Origin: Hungatella sp.
GTDB taxonomy: Bacteria; Bacillota; Clostridia; Lachnospirales; Lachnospiraceae
DNA length: 47,748 nt
Reading direction: 5' to 3'
Assembly: GCA_022792815.1 (NCBI GenBank)
Contig: JAAWBS010000018.1
Location: 1-47,748 of the forward strand
The notes under the pieces were generated by a model. It saw only the letters and a list, made by a program, of their open reading frames with translations. It ran no database searches and was not told the origin of the DNA. Position 1 is the stretch's first letter, and every line of letters starts with the position of its first letter. Positions 22,661 through 32,392 of this stretch are shown piece by piece. Position numbers and translations under genes: made by a program.

Positions 22661-25600
22661 ATGAAGAAGAAAAATCAAGGAAGAAAAAAACCGACTATAT
22701 TTAAAATATTTCTGTTTTCCCTGATCGGAATCATGTTGATTCAGAGCATGATCACCATCAGCACCCTGGTTGTGCGCAGAACCGGCAAGATGCTGGAGGA
22801 ATATTCCAGCGGCATGCTGAACCGTCTGGTGGAAAACAGAGGGGTGATCCTGGAGAATGATATGATCCAGCGATGGGGGTCTGTCCATGAGCAGGAGATC
22901 GCCATAGGCGGAGTCCTGGAAGAATTTTTACAGGCAGAACATATGAGCCTGGACGATCTCCTGGCCTCCGGTGAGGGGAAGGACCGGCTTTTAGAAAAGA
23001 TTTTCCCCCAATGTCTGGACGTTCTAAAGAATAATACGACCACAGGCGTGTTCGTCATCCTGACGGGGACGGATATGCAGGCGCCGGGGAATTTTGACGG
23101 ATTTTTTATCAGGGATTCGGACCCGAATACCAACCCGGTCAATGGTACGGATCTTCTGCTGGAGAGGGGCAATAAGCATCTGTCCAGAGAGTGGAACATC
23201 CCGTTGGACACCTGTTGGACCACACGGTTTTTCATGGACGGTCAGGGAAATAATGCTGCTGACGACTATTTTTACGAGCCCTGGAGAGCCGGCAGAGAAT
23301 ATCCGGATGCCGATGGTGCAGATCTGGGCTACTGGTCCATGCCTTTTTTTCTGGAAAAGGAGGCCGTGGATTCCTATGAGATGATCACCTATTCCCTGCC
23401 GCTTCGCCATGAGGGGCAGGTGTACGGCGTCTTTGGAGTCGAGATATCCAGCCAAAATCTGTACGATTATTTTCCTGTGGCAGAGCTAAACGAGTCCCAG
23501 CAGTCCGGGTATATGATGGCTCTGAGACAGAAAGACGGAAGTTTTCTTCCTCTGGTGGGAAAGGGAGTGCTCTATAATCTGGTCCGCACCGCAGGAACCT
23601 CGTTTATTCTGGAAAAGACAGACTATCCCAATCTTTCCCGAGTGAAGGATGTGAGGCTGAATAAACAGGGAATCTATGTCGTAGACTACCCCTTACGGCT
23701 GTATGGCAACCATGTCCCCTATGAGAATACGGAGTGGGTGCTTCTGGCGCTGGACACGGAGGATGACCTGTTCGGCATGACCCGAAAGCTCTATGTCTGG
23801 ATGGTTGCCGCTATCCTGGTAGGGCTGCTGTTCGGCGTGCTGGGCATCTATGTGCTGGTGAGACATCTCACCAGGCCGGTTCAGCATCTGATGCGGTGTA
23901 TCGAGAAGGGAAGTGCAGGTCTTTCGGAGTTTAAGGCCTCCAACATCCTGGAGATCGATGCGCTGTATGAGGTGGTAAAAGACCTGACCGACCGACAAAA
24001 GGAGGCAGCCAATATCCTTTTGGAGGAAAAAGAGCGCTATCAGGTGGCCATCGAATCCACGAAAGACTTGTTCTTTTCCTATGATATTCAGAACTACATA
24101 CTGGACCTGGTCAATCACAGCACGATGAGCGGACAATGGAACTGTGAGTATTTTGACAGCGGTTTCATTGATCCTGAGTACATCTATGACATGGACAGGG
24201 AGAATGTGGTCAGGGCGCTGCAGAGCAAAGAAGACACACTATATGTGGAATTTCGGATCAAGTGGCCGGAGGATGCGGATTATCTATGGGTGGCTCTGTC
24301 CGGCAATGTGGTCTATGACACGGACGGAAGACGCCGTAAAATCGTGGGAAGCATCCGGGATATTCAGGAACAGAAGGAAAAAGAGGCCAGGCAGCTCCGA
24401 AAGAACACTACAGACGGAGTGACAGGCCTGTATGTGTTCAGTGCCGGGATGGAGTATCTGAAAGAGTGTCGGAGACATCGGCCAAGCGGCGTCATGGTAA
24501 ACCTGTGTCTGAGCCGGTTAAAAGAGATCAACGAAAAGAACGGCATCGTGTTTGGAGACATGATCCTGGAGGAGATCGGGCATCAGATCCGAGGTCTCGC
24601 CCGGGAAGTCACCGAGAATACAGGCCAGAAGATGGCAGCCTTGCGGCTTGACGGGGACGAGTTTGTGCTCTGGCTGGAGCATCACTCCAGAAAGCAGGCA
24701 GAGGATACGGTGAACCGGCTTCTCGGAAAGATACGGGAGCATTTTGACGAGGAGATGTTCCAGGTAGAGGTGTACGCGGGACTGGCGGTGAGCGGAAATG
24801 ATCAGACTACGGAAAGACTTATCTGTATGGCAAAACAGGCCAGAAACTTTGCCGTCTCCTCTTCGGCTCAGAACGGACTCTTCTATGAAGATCTTCCGGA
24901 CAGAAACCACCTGGCCCTGCCTCTCCTGCAGGGGAGAGAGATCAACAGCCTGGATTACAGTGAGGACGTGAGTCTGGTGTCTCTGGCATTAAATCTATTT
25001 GGAAGGGGTGCCAATTTCCCGGCTCAGATGAAGCTGATGATCTGTAAGATCGGCAGATTTTATCATGCCAGTGATGTGCTGGTATCCGTGCTCCGCGCTG
25101 ACTTTAATTCTAATTACCTGAACTACCAGTGGCACAGCGGCGGCAGAGCCGATGCGGAGAGCGTAAAGAAATATAAGGAAGAGGAGAAGGGGAGCTTCTA
25201 CGAATGGCTGCGTCAGGAAGAGGTGCGGTATGTCTCGGCCCGGGACAGTCAGGATCCGGTGATCCGGTGCTTTTTGAGCATCGATGAAGGGCAGGAAGGC
25301 GTGGTTCTGCCCATGTATGACAACGGAAATTATATGGGAAATATCTGTATCCTGGGTATCGGTTCCCGGATACTGGAGAACCAGGAAGAATATCAGAATC
25401 TGGCAGAGCTTGGAAGAGTGATACAGAGTCAGTTAAACCAGCAGCAGTATGACATAGCAAGTAAGGCCAAGTCAGAATTCCTTTCCCGCATGAGCCATGA
25501 GATTCGCACACCTATGAACGGCATCATCGGCATGACAGCCATCGCTCTGCAGCAGGGTCAGGGGCAGGAGAGAATCATGGACTGCCTGCAGAAGATTCGG

Positions 25601-26584
25601 GCATCTTCCGACTACCTTCTTGGCCTGATCAATGACATCTTGGATATGTCCAAGATCGAGAGCGGCAAGATGAAGCTGGAGCCGATTCATTTCAACATGG
25701 AGGAGATGCTGGATACCATAAAGGAGCTGATTACTCCTCAGGTGACGGCCAAACAGATTGATTTTATCCAGGATATCCGTCTGAGCCATCCGTTTTTCCT
25801 GGCAGACCGGATGAGGATCAGCCAGGTTTTGATCAACCTTCTGGGCAATGCGGTGAAGTTTACCCCTGTGAAAGGTAAGATCACGCTGACAGCTCACGAG
25901 ATGAAAGTGGATGGGACACAGGTTCAGGTGTACTTTTCTGTGAGGGACACGGGAATCGGTATCGCCAAAGAAGACCAGGAGCGAGTGTTCCGATCTTTCG
26001 AGCAGTCTTCCGGTCCCAAGCCTGCCGGACAGCAGGGAACAGGGCTTGGGTTATCGATCAGCAGCCGCCTGGTTCAGATGATGGGGAGCAATATCCGCCT
26101 GGAAAGCCAGTTAGGAGAAGGCAGTACCTTCAGCTTTTCCCTTCCTCTGACGATCGGGGAGTGTGTCAAGGCCGAGAGGGAAGTGGAGGATATCTCCTTT
26201 GACGGGTTCCGGATTCTGGTGGTGGAGGACAATGAACTCAACGCGGAGATCGCACAGAGCCTTTTGGAGGATCGAAATTTCAAGGTGGATTGTGTGTATG
26301 ACGGGGCCCAGGCTGTGGAGAGAATCCGTACAACTAAGCCCGGTACCTATGACGTGATTCTGATGGATATTATGATGCCTGTCATGGACGGTCTGGAGGC
26401 AACCCGCGCGATCCGGAGTATGGAGCGGGAGGATTGCCATACCATACCGATTGTGGCCATGTCAGCCAATGCCTTTGACGACGATTTAAAGAAATCTGTG
26501 GAGTGCGGCATGAACGGCCATCTCTCCAAACCTGTGGAGGTGGATAAATTGTACCGAACCTTAAGTGAGATTCTCCACGATTAA
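22661..26584 (+). CDS. Membrane hybrid histidine kinase with Cache-like sensor, HAMP, PAS, GGDEF, GAF-like and receiver domains (1307 aa)
   Basis: Order of parts: a transmembrane helix (~13-37); a ~340-residue extracellular dCache-like region; a second helix (~377-400, WMVAAILVGLLFGVLGIYVL) and HAMP-like linker; a PAS domain (~465-580); a GGDEF-like domain (~585-720). The last has the signature DGDEF (664-668) in place of GGDEF, so cyclase activity is doubtful. A GAF-like region (~770-925) follows, then HisKA with MSHEIRTPMN (His946), HATPase (DTGIGI, GTGLGLSI) and a receiver with Asp1236 (ILMDIMMPVMDG). The start ATG 22661 lies 8 nt after the lipoprotein gene, with GAGGCGAG close upstream. 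It probably senses the sugar bound by that lipoprotein. No output regulator is linked. Its stop overlaps the convergent PepSY gene's stop. Confidence 0.9.
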   Translation: MKKKNQGRKKPTIFKIFLFSLIGIMLIQSMITISTLVVRRTGKMLEEYSSGMLNRLVENRGVILENDMIQRWGSVHEQEIAIGGVLEEFLQAEHMSLDDLLASGEGKDRLLEKIFPQCLDVLKNNTTTGVFVILTGTDMQAPGNFDGFFIRDSDPNTNPVNGTDLLLERGNKHLSREWNIPLDTCWTTRFFMDGQGNNAADDYFYEPWRAGREYPDADGADLGYWSMPFFLEKEAVDSYEMITYSLPLRHEGQVYGVFGVEISSQNLYDYFPVAELNESQQSGYMMALRQKDGSFLPLVGKGVLYNLVRTAGTSFILEKTDYPNLSRVKDVRLNKQGIYVVDYPLRLYGNHVPYENTEWVLLALDTEDDLFGMTRKLYVWMVAAILVGLLFGVLGIYVLVRHLTRPVQHLMRCIEKGSAGLSEFKASNILEIDALYEVVKDLTDRQKEAANILLEEKERYQVAIESTKDLFFSYDIQNYILDLVNHSTMSGQWNCEYFDSGFIDPEYIYDMDRENVVRALQSKEDTLYVEFRIKWPEDADYLWVALSGNVVYDTDGRRRKIVGSIRDIQEQKEKEARQLRKNTTDGVTGLYVFSAGMEYLKECRRHRPSGVMVNLCLSRLKEINEKNGIVFGDMILEEIGHQIRGLAREVTENTGQKMAALRLDGDEFVLWLEHHSRKQAEDTVNRLLGKIREHFDEEMFQVEVYAGLAVSGNDQTTERLICMAKQARNFAVSSSAQNGLFYEDLPDRNHLALPLLQGREINSLDYSEDVSLVSLALNLFGRGANFPAQMKLMICKIGRFYHASDVLVSVLRADFNSNYLNYQWHSGGRADAESVKKYKEEEKGSFYEWLRQEEVRYVSARDSQDPVIRCFLSIDEGQEGVVLPMYDNGNYMGNICILGIGSRILENQEEYQNLAELGRVIQSQLNQQQYDIASKAKSEFLSRMSHEIRTPMNGIIGMTAIALQQGQGQERIMDCLQKIRASSDYLLGLINDILDMSKIESGKMKLEPIHFNMEEMLDTIKELITPQVTAKQIDFIQDIRLSHPFFLADRMRISQVLINLLGNAVKFTPVKGKITLTAHEMKVDGTQVQVYFSVRDTGIGIAKEDQERVFRSFEQSSGPKPAGQQGTGLGLSISSRLVQMMGSNIRLESQLGEGSTFSFSLPLTIGECVKAEREVEDISFDGFRILVVEDNELNAEIAQSLLEDRNFKVDCVYDGAQAVERIRTTKPGTYDVILMDIMMPVMDGLEATRAIRSMEREDCHTIPIVAMSANAFDDDLKKSVECGMNGHLSKPVEVDKLYRTLSEILHD

Positions 26585-27360
26585 TCGATGGTGTCGATGT
26601 CCCAGTCCAGGAAGACCCCGGTGGCTCCGTCGATCTCAAACTCGTACTCTAAGGTGCCATAGAAAAATTTTCCTTTGTAGATCAGCTGTCCGTCGTCGTG
26701 ATCCCGCTCGATCTTACCCCAGGTTACATCCGAGGCCTTGAGACCGGCTTTTTTAAGGGCAGCAGCCCGGGCGCTCTCAGGGCCGGAGATGGCATCGGCC
26801 TGTTTGGAGGCCCGGGCGTTTTCTTCCTCTAAGAGACAGCCCCAGGCATCATATTCCCAGCTGATGACCGTTCCTGTGGCTCCGTCCAATTCATATTTGT
26901 ATTTCTTGCTGTCCGAGGTGTAAAATTCCGTCTCATAGATCAGCAGCCCGTCGTCGATTTCCGCTTCTGCTTTGAGAAAGGTGGAATCCTCCGCTTTTTG
27001 TCCCGCATGTTTCAGAGACAATTCTTTTGCCTGGTCTAAGGAGATGGGATTTTGGGAGTCCGAGACGACAGCCACCGCTTCAAAATCGATATTCATGATG
27101 GTGCCGTCTGCCGCCAGAATCTCATAATCATATTCCCTGTAATCCTGAGTCAGAAATTTTACTTCATATACAACTCTGCTGTGTTCTACATCTGATTCGA
27201 TCTGAAGGATGGTCACATCCTCCTCCTTCTGCCCGGCATGAGTGAGGGCGATGGATTTGGCCTTCTCTTCCGTGATCTGTGCACCAAATGCATTTACAGT
27301 CATCGCTGCCGCCAATACCCCGGCGGCAATTCCGGTTCGTGCCAGTGTGTGTCTTTTCAT
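26581..27360 (-). CDS. Secreted triple PepSY-domain protein (259 aa)
   Basis: An N-terminal signal peptide (ARTGIAAGVLAAAMTVNAFGA) is followed by three PepSY repeats of ~75 residues. Each has the pattern A...A..HAG...DV..L..E.D....VYEV.F......Y.YE.DA.TG.I. The third repeat ends FEIDGATGVFLDWDID. PepSY domains are found in protease propeptides and in small cell-surface proteins, where inhibition of peptidases has been proposed. No transmembrane segment follows, so it is released or wall-associated. The gene is convergent with the hybrid kinase and shares the TTAA at 26581-26584, where the two stop codons overlap. GGGAGG precedes the start. Confidence 0.88.
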   Translation of the reverse strand: MKRHTLARTGIAAGVLAAAMTVNAFGAQITEEKAKSIALTHAGQKEEDVTILQIESDVEHSRVVYEVKFLTQDYREYDYEILAADGTIMNIDFEAVAVVSDSQNPISLDQAKELSLKHAGQKAEDSTFLKAEAEIDDGLLIYETEFYTSDSKKYKYELDGATGTVISWEYDAWGCLLEEENARASKQADAISGPESARAAALKKAGLKASDVTWGKIERDHDDGQLIYKGKFFYGTLEYEFEIDGATGVFLDWDIDTID

Positions 27361-27597
27361 CGGACATACCTCCCTGCTTTCTTTTTTTCAATGTTTTCTT
27401 GATTTTTATGGCTCCAGCGTCTCCCCAGAGCAAATTTCTCCCGAAAGACGGATCCATCGACAGTGCCGGCCGCACCAGAAGAGGCTGTGAGGCCGAAAGA
27501 AACAGTTATTCATAGGATATTGATATTATTATACATGAAAATTCTGTTTTTCGCATTAAAAATTTCCGTTATAAAGCCCGTAAGTCGGAAAAAAAGA

Positions 27598-27626
27598 TTG
27601 ATATAGGTTACAAAATAAAGTATGAT
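27598..27626 (+). promoter_or_regulatory. Promoter of the cytoplasmic PAS hybrid kinase
   Basis: TTGATA (27598-27603), 17-nt spacer, TATGAT (27621-27626), start near 27633 and ribosome site GGAGG ahead of ATG 27678. The whole 27361-27677 gap is a divergent promoter region. A minus-strand TATAAT (27533-27528) probably serves the PepSY gene and would give it a ~160-nt leader. I see no known riboswitch there. Confidence 0.75.
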
Positions 27627-27677
27627 TATAAGTAAGAATATATATACTTGATTTGCAGTGTATTGGAGGAACGACAG

Positions 27678-30600
27678 ATGTACCATTGTCATATTCATTT
27701 TTATTTGGCAGGAAGTCCCTGCAGGGTGTTTGATATCATAAAGGAGACCACCCCTTTAGAATATTTTACGCACGACTTCTCCGAAAGTGAGAAACCAGAG
27801 GATCAGCTGGCTTTGCAGGCAGATATGATTCTGGTGAATTTGCAGAATATGGATGCGAAAGAGATGACAGAAAGTCTGATTTTGGCGAAATCAGACAAGG
27901 CAGAGATGATTTTAATCGGGGAGAAGGGACAGATCGGACAGGTGACGGATGAGCTGTGCCATGTGAGAGACGTCTGGACCATGCCGATGTCCGATGAGGA
28001 GATCCGTTTCCGGATTCTTAGGTGGCAGCAGGCGTGCAAGCAGGAAAAAGACTTCTGGCAGACCAGCCAGTATCTGGAGACGGTGATCAACCATGTCCCC
28101 AACATGGTGTGGTATAAAGACAAGGACGGGGTCCATGAGAAGGTAAACGACAGTTTCTGCAAGACCGTCAACAAGACAAAAGAGCAGGTTCAGGGCCAAA
28201 GACATGCCTATATCTGGGATGTGGAGGAAGATGACCCTGCCTGTATCGAGTCGGAGAGAGAGGTCATGGAGAAGAGGGAGACCTGTATTTCCGAAGAGTG
28301 CGTATTGACCGGAGAGGGAATCCGACTGCTGACCACCTACAAATCCCCCCTGTATGATCTGGACGGAAGCGTCATGGGCACCGTGGGGGTGGCCATCGAC
28401 GTGACTCAGGAGAGGGCTTATGAGCAGGAGATCGTGGAGAAGAACCGGACTCTGGAGACCATATTTACCACCATGGACTGCGGAGTGATGTGTCACAGTA
28501 TCGACGGAAGGAACATCCTCAGCATCAACCGGGCGGCCCTGGAGATTTTAGGATATGAGACCATGGAAGAGATGATGGCGGACGGATTTAATATGATCGC
28601 CTCCACGGTCATCGATGAGGATAAGCCGAAACTTCGGGAATCGATCCGGGAGCTTAAAAAAGAAGGAGACAGTATCAGCGTAGAATACCGTGTCTTCAAC
28701 AGAGAAGGGCAGATCCGCCATGTCATGGGCAATGTAAAGCTGCTGAGAGAGAACGGAGAACTGATCTATCAGAGATTCCTTTTGGACTGCACGGCCCAGA
28801 AGCTGCGTGAAAAAGAAAACGAGATACGGCAGACAGAGCTGATCCATGCCTTGAGTATTGATTATAATCTGGTCTGTTTCTTTGATCTGGATACAGGCCT
28901 TGGCAGTTCGCTGCGTATTGATGACAGTGGAAAAGAGATGTTCGAACCTATATTCGGCGGAGTGCTCCTGATGGAAGAGAGCATGGAGGAGTACATAGAG
29001 AAATATGTCTATGAGGAAGACAAGGATATGCTCCGAAAGACCTTCTCCCGGGACAATCTCAAAAAGGAATTGGAGGAAAAGAAGCAGTATTACGGCAATC
29101 ACCGGGCATTCAGGGACGGTGAGATGAAGTATTTCCAGATGAAAGTAGTCCGTGCGGGCGCATGGGAAAAAGGCCATGGAGCCGTTCTTGGCGTGCGCAG
29201 TGTGGACGAGGAGATCCGCCACGAGATGGAGCAGAAGAGCCTTCTGGAAGATGCTCTTCTGCAGGCCAACCGGGCAAGCAAGGCGAAGAGCGTATTCCTC
29301 TCCAATATGTCCCATGACATTCGGACACCCATGAACGCCATCGTAGGTTTCACGGCCTTGGCCATCACTCATATCGATCGGAAGGAACAGGTGGAGGAGT
29401 ATCTGCAGAAAATCATGACCTCCGGCAATCATCTTCTGAGCCTGATCAATGACGTTCTGGACATGAGCCGCATCGAGAGCGGTAAGATGCATCTGGAGGA
29501 GAAGCCCTGCCGGCTGCCGGATATTCTCCACGGTCTGAGAAACATCCTTCAGGCGGATATCCGGGCAAAGCAGCTGGAGCTGTACATCGATGCGGTGGAT
29601 GTGATGGACGAGGACATCTTCTGTGACAAACTGAGGCTGAACCAAGTGCTTTTGAACCTGCTCAGCAACGCGGTGAAGTATACTGCGGCGGGAGGCATCG
29701 TCAGCATCCGGGTTACGGAAAAGCCGGGAGCTCCCAAAGGAAGCGCCAATTATGAGTTTCACATCAAAGACACCGGCATCGGCATGAGCAAGGAGTTCGT
29801 CACCCAAATATTTGAGCCCTTTGAGAGGGAGCGAACGTCTACTATCAGCGGGATCCAGGGAACCGGTCTCGGCATGGCTATCACTAAGAATATCGTGGAT
29901 ATGATGAACGGCACCATCCAGGTAAAGAGCGAACAGGGAGTGGGGACGGAGGTTACGGTCTGCTTCACCTTCCGCCTGGAGGCCGGGGAGAAGAAACCCA
30001 GGGATATCCCGGAACTGAAAAACTGCCGTGCCCTGGTGGTGGATGATGATTTCAATACCTGTGACAGTGTCTCCTACATGCTGGGGCAGATCGGCCTGCG
30101 GGCAGAGTGGACCATGTCCGGCAAGGAGGCAGTGCTGCGCACCCATCAGGCCAATATGCGCGGGGACAACTACAGCGTATATATCGTGGACTGGCTGCTG
30201 CCAGATATGAACGGCATCGAGGTTACCAGGAGAATCAGAAAAGAGATGGGGGAGGATGTGCCCATCATCGTGCTCACCGCCTATGACTGGGCCGACATCG
30301 AGGTCGAGGCCAAGGCAGCCGGTGTCACCGCTTTCTGCAGCAAACCGCTGTTTATGTCAGAGCTGCGGGAATGCCTGTACTCCATCGTCAATACGGATGA
30401 GGAGAAAGAGAAGAGGGGCATCGAGACAGAGTTTGACAAAGTTCACACGGGCCGTATCCTCCTGGCGGAGGACAATGAGCTGAACCAGGAGATCGCCACG
30501 GCGATATTAGGCGATGCGGGCTTTACCATCGATATTGCACCCAACGGGCAGATCGCTGTGGATATGCTGAAGAAGTCGGCTCCCGGATACTATCAGTTGA

Positions 30601-30824
30601 TCCTGATGGATGTGCAGATGTCGGTGATGGACGGTTATGAAGCCACCAGACAGATTCGAAACCTGGATGACCGAAAACTGGCCTCCATCCCCATCCTGGC
30701 CATGACAGCCAATGCCTTCGAGGAAGATAAGCAGGAGGCGCTGCGTTGCGGCATGAACGGCCATATCGCCAAGCCCATCGATGTGAAAGTCCTGTTTGAG
30801 ACCATGAAGAAAGTGATGAGATGA
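27678..30824 (+). CDS. Cytoplasmic PAS hybrid histidine kinase with two receiver domains (1048 aa)
   Basis: No membrane helix. Residues 1-~115 resemble a degenerate receiver (ADMILVNLQNMD, then KAEMILIGE) that lacks a clear phospho-acceptor. Two or three PAS domains follow (~125-260 starting VINHVPNMVWYKDKDGVHEK; ~265-380 with GVMCHSIDGRNILSINRAAL; a third at ~395-515). HisKA has NMSHDIRTPMN (His546). The HATPase part has DTGIGM and GTGLGMAI. Receiver 1 has Asp838 in YIVDWLLPDMNG and receiver 2 has Asp978 in LILMDVQMSVMDG. There is no HPt, so phosphate must leave via a separate HPt protein, conceivably the domain in the kinase at 7009. ATG 27678 has GGAGG 8 nt upstream. It is the third large hybrid kinase in 24 kb. 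Confidence 0.9.
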   Translation: MYHCHIHFYLAGSPCRVFDIIKETTPLEYFTHDFSESEKPEDQLALQADMILVNLQNMDAKEMTESLILAKSDKAEMILIGEKGQIGQVTDELCHVRDVWTMPMSDEEIRFRILRWQQACKQEKDFWQTSQYLETVINHVPNMVWYKDKDGVHEKVNDSFCKTVNKTKEQVQGQRHAYIWDVEEDDPACIESEREVMEKRETCISEECVLTGEGIRLLTTYKSPLYDLDGSVMGTVGVAIDVTQERAYEQEIVEKNRTLETIFTTMDCGVMCHSIDGRNILSINRAALEILGYETMEEMMADGFNMIASTVIDEDKPKLRESIRELKKEGDSISVEYRVFNREGQIRHVMGNVKLLRENGELIYQRFLLDCTAQKLREKENEIRQTELIHALSIDYNLVCFFDLDTGLGSSLRIDDSGKEMFEPIFGGVLLMEESMEEYIEKYVYEEDKDMLRKTFSRDNLKKELEEKKQYYGNHRAFRDGEMKYFQMKVVRAGAWEKGHGAVLGVRSVDEEIRHEMEQKSLLEDALLQANRASKAKSVFLSNMSHDIRTPMNAIVGFTALAITHIDRKEQVEEYLQKIMTSGNHLLSLINDVLDMSRIESGKMHLEEKPCRLPDILHGLRNILQADIRAKQLELYIDAVDVMDEDIFCDKLRLNQVLLNLLSNAVKYTAAGGIVSIRVTEKPGAPKGSANYEFHIKDTGIGMSKEFVTQIFEPFERERTSTISGIQGTGLGMAITKNIVDMMNGTIQVKSEQGVGTEVTVCFTFRLEAGEKKPRDIPELKNCRALVVDDDFNTCDSVSYMLGQIGLRAEWTMSGKEAVLRTHQANMRGDNYSVYIVDWLLPDMNGIEVTRRIRKEMGEDVPIIVLTAYDWADIEVEAKAAGVTAFCSKPLFMSELRECLYSIVNTDEEKEKRGIETEFDKVHTGRILLAEDNELNQEIATAILGDAGFTIDIAPNGQIAVDMLKKSAPGYYQLILMDVQMSVMDGYEATRQIRNLDDRKLASIPILAMTANAFEEDKQEALRCGMNGHIAKPIDVKVLFETMKKVMR

Positions 30825-30830
30825 GAAAAA

Positions 30831-30869
30831 GGCAGGTTCTCCTCCTCGAATCAGAGGAGGGAACCTGCC
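30831..30869. terminator. Bidirectional terminator between the hybrid kinase and the HAD gene
   Basis: GGCAGGTTC/GAACCTGCC and CCTCCTC/GAGGAGG stems around a 6-nt loop. The run of A residues before it acts as the T tract for the minus strand. The HAD stop codon lies at the loop edge (30851-30853). Confidence 0.85.
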
Positions 30870-31510
30870 TGAAGCATCGCAAGCACCTGACTCAGGGACT
30901 CTGCGATTCCATAAGTCTTTTTGGCAAATTCTTCTGCAGGATACTTCATATCCGGGACGCAGATGACCGGGATCCCGGCAGAGTGGGCAGCCTCGATCCC
31001 CGTCTCCGAGTCTTCCAGCACCAGGGCCTGGGCCGGCGGGACGTCTGCCTTTCTGCAGGCTTTCAGGAAGATATCAGGGTCCGGCTTGCCCCGTTCCACC
31101 TCATCCCCGCAGACAGAGCCGTCGAAATAATCGATCAGGCCGGTCTGGGCAAGGATCCGGTCCACCCGGTCACGGGTGCTGGAGGTTGCCACCACGGTTT
31201 TGTAATCATGTGCTTTCAGATAAGTCAATAACTCTGCAAGTCCTTCTTTCACTGGGACTCCCTCCTGTCGGAATCGATCTTCCATGTACTGGTGGACACG
31301 GACCATGACCTGTTCGATGGGAAAGCTTTGGCCATACTGATCATGGAATGACCGGAAGATCGCCGGCTTTGGGAGCCCGAGAAGTCTCTTATAAAAATCT
31401 TTGTCCATAGACGTACCCAATTTTTCACACTCCGTCACGTACCCTTCATAGGTCACCCGTTCGCTGTCAATCATCAGGCCGTCCATGTCGAAAATAACTG
31501 CTTGGATCAT
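30851..31510 (-). CDS. HAD-superfamily hydrolase, beta-phosphoglucomutase-like (219 aa)
   Basis: A phosphatase or phosphomutase of HAD subfamily I. Motif I FDMDGLMIDSE holds the nucleophile Asp and acid/base Asp, motif II is VATSSTRDRV, motif III GKPDPDIFLKA, and motif IV VLEDSETGIEAA. The alpha-helical cap between residues ~15 and 85 is of the beta-phosphoglucomutase/GPH type. The substrate is probably a sugar phosphate. GGGGGAGA precedes the start, and the gene is expressed on its own between two convergent units. Confidence 0.9.
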   Translation of the reverse strand: MIQAVIFDMDGLMIDSERVTYEGYVTECEKLGTSMDKDFYKRLLGLPKPAIFRSFHDQYGQSFPIEQVMVRVHQYMEDRFRQEGVPVKEGLAELLTYLKAHDYKTVVATSSTRDRVDRILAQTGLIDYFDGSVCGDEVERGKPDPDIFLKACRKADVPPAQALVLEDSETGIEAAHSAGIPVICVPDMKYPAEEFAKKTYGIAESLSQVLAMLQAGSLL

Positions 31511-31593
31511 AGGATTCTCCCCCTTGGTTTTCTGTTGTCATCATCGTCAGTATTGTAACGTCAAAGGGGAGAAATGTCAAATAGGTCTTCCTG

Positions 31594-32307
31594 TTACTGA
31601 GACTGGTTGTGGTAAGCCGCCCAGGCCTCATCAGGCCCTTCAAATCCGCCGGACTGGATAGCCTTAAAGTCCACATACAGGAACTCTGTGCCCTCGTCGA
31701 TCTGTCCGCCTACCACGTTGGCAAAAGTGACAGAGTGGAACAGAGGCGGGATGTCCCGGCCGGCAGGAACTGGGACCTCATAGCTGCCGCCTCCTGTGTA
31801 GATGTATTCGTACACATGGAAGCCGTTCTCATCGCCGGGAACGGGTGAGAGAAGAGCCATACCGCAGTCCGGGTTCAGTTCATAGGTGAACAGTTCGGTT
31901 TCCGTTTCCCGGCCGTTGTAGTTTAGATGGCCGTTCTCGTCGGCAGTGGCGACCATAGCCACAGGAACTTTTACGGTCATTCTCAGGTAAGCGTCATTTT
32001 TGCTGTTATTTTTGATAGCCGGGTCTTTGGGCACCTCTTTTCCGGCGTACATATCCATAGCCTGGTTTACACCGAGTGCGTTGGACGAGGTGGCGTTGGA
32101 GGCAGTGGCGTAGGTGCCGTCGGGAAGTTCTCCGTCCCAACTTGTCTCATACAGGTTGAAATCCACTTTGCCCACAGTGAATTTGTTTTTGGCTGCCTCC
32201 TGGTCTGTCATGTAGGCCAGCGTACTGCCAAGGCTCAGAAGAGCGAAGAGACAGATGACAGCCAGAATTTTAGCTCGATTTTTCATAGATGGCTTTGATT
32301 CTTTCAT
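31594..32307 (-). CDS. Exported protein with SipW-dependent-type signal peptide (237 aa)
   Basis: The N-terminus (KILAVICLFALLSLGSTLAY, then MTDQEAAKNKFTVGKV) is the characteristic SipW-type signal and first strand of the TasA/CalY family, biofilm-matrix proteins of Bacillus processed by the dedicated peptidase SipW. The rest is beta-rich (LRMTVKVPVAMVA, FHVYEYIYTGGGSYEV, EGTEFLYVDFKAIQ), consistent with a TasA-like sandwich. No SipW peptidase gene is in the window. AGGAGG lies 10 nt upstream of the start. It sits 85 nt downstream of the sigma-like gene on the same strand, with a LexA-like box between them. Confidence 0.85.
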   Translation of the reverse strand: MKESKPSMKNRAKILAVICLFALLSLGSTLAYMTDQEAAKNKFTVGKVDFNLYETSWDGELPDGTYATASNATSSNALGVNQAMDMYAGKEVPKDPAIKNNSKNDAYLRMTVKVPVAMVATADENGHLNYNGRETETELFTYELNPDCGMALLSPVPGDENGFHVYEYIYTGGGSYEVPVPAGRDIPPLFHSVTFANVVGGQIDEGTEFLYVDFKAIQSGGFEGPDEAWAAYHNQSQ

Positions 32308-32377
32308 AAGTTACAATCCTCCTTTTGGTTGTGTTTGTGTAGATGATGTGTCCGCCTCTACTATTAATCCGATAAAA

Positions 32378-32391
32378 CGAACATATGTACG
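32378..32391 (-). promoter_or_regulatory. Possible LexA (SOS) box upstream of the SipW-type gene
   Basis: CGAACATATGTACG matches the Gram-positive LexA consensus CGAACRNRYGTTYG at all but one of the 12 core positions. It lies just after the stop of the sigma-like gene and 71 nt before the exported-protein gene. No strong promoter is visible around it, so confidence is lower than for the box at 33240. Confidence 0.4.
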
Positions 32392-32392
32392 A

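Noticed and set aside
27361..27500. A riboswitch upstream of the PepSY gene (stem CGTCT/AGACG)
   Set aside because: It lacks the conserved cores of the c-di-GMP, glycine and other classes I can recall, and there is only one short stem.
28548..30146. Minus-strand frame of 532 codons inside the PAS hybrid kinase
   Set aside because: It is antisense to conserved HisKA and HATPase coding sequence, with no ribosome site or family features; a shadow frame.
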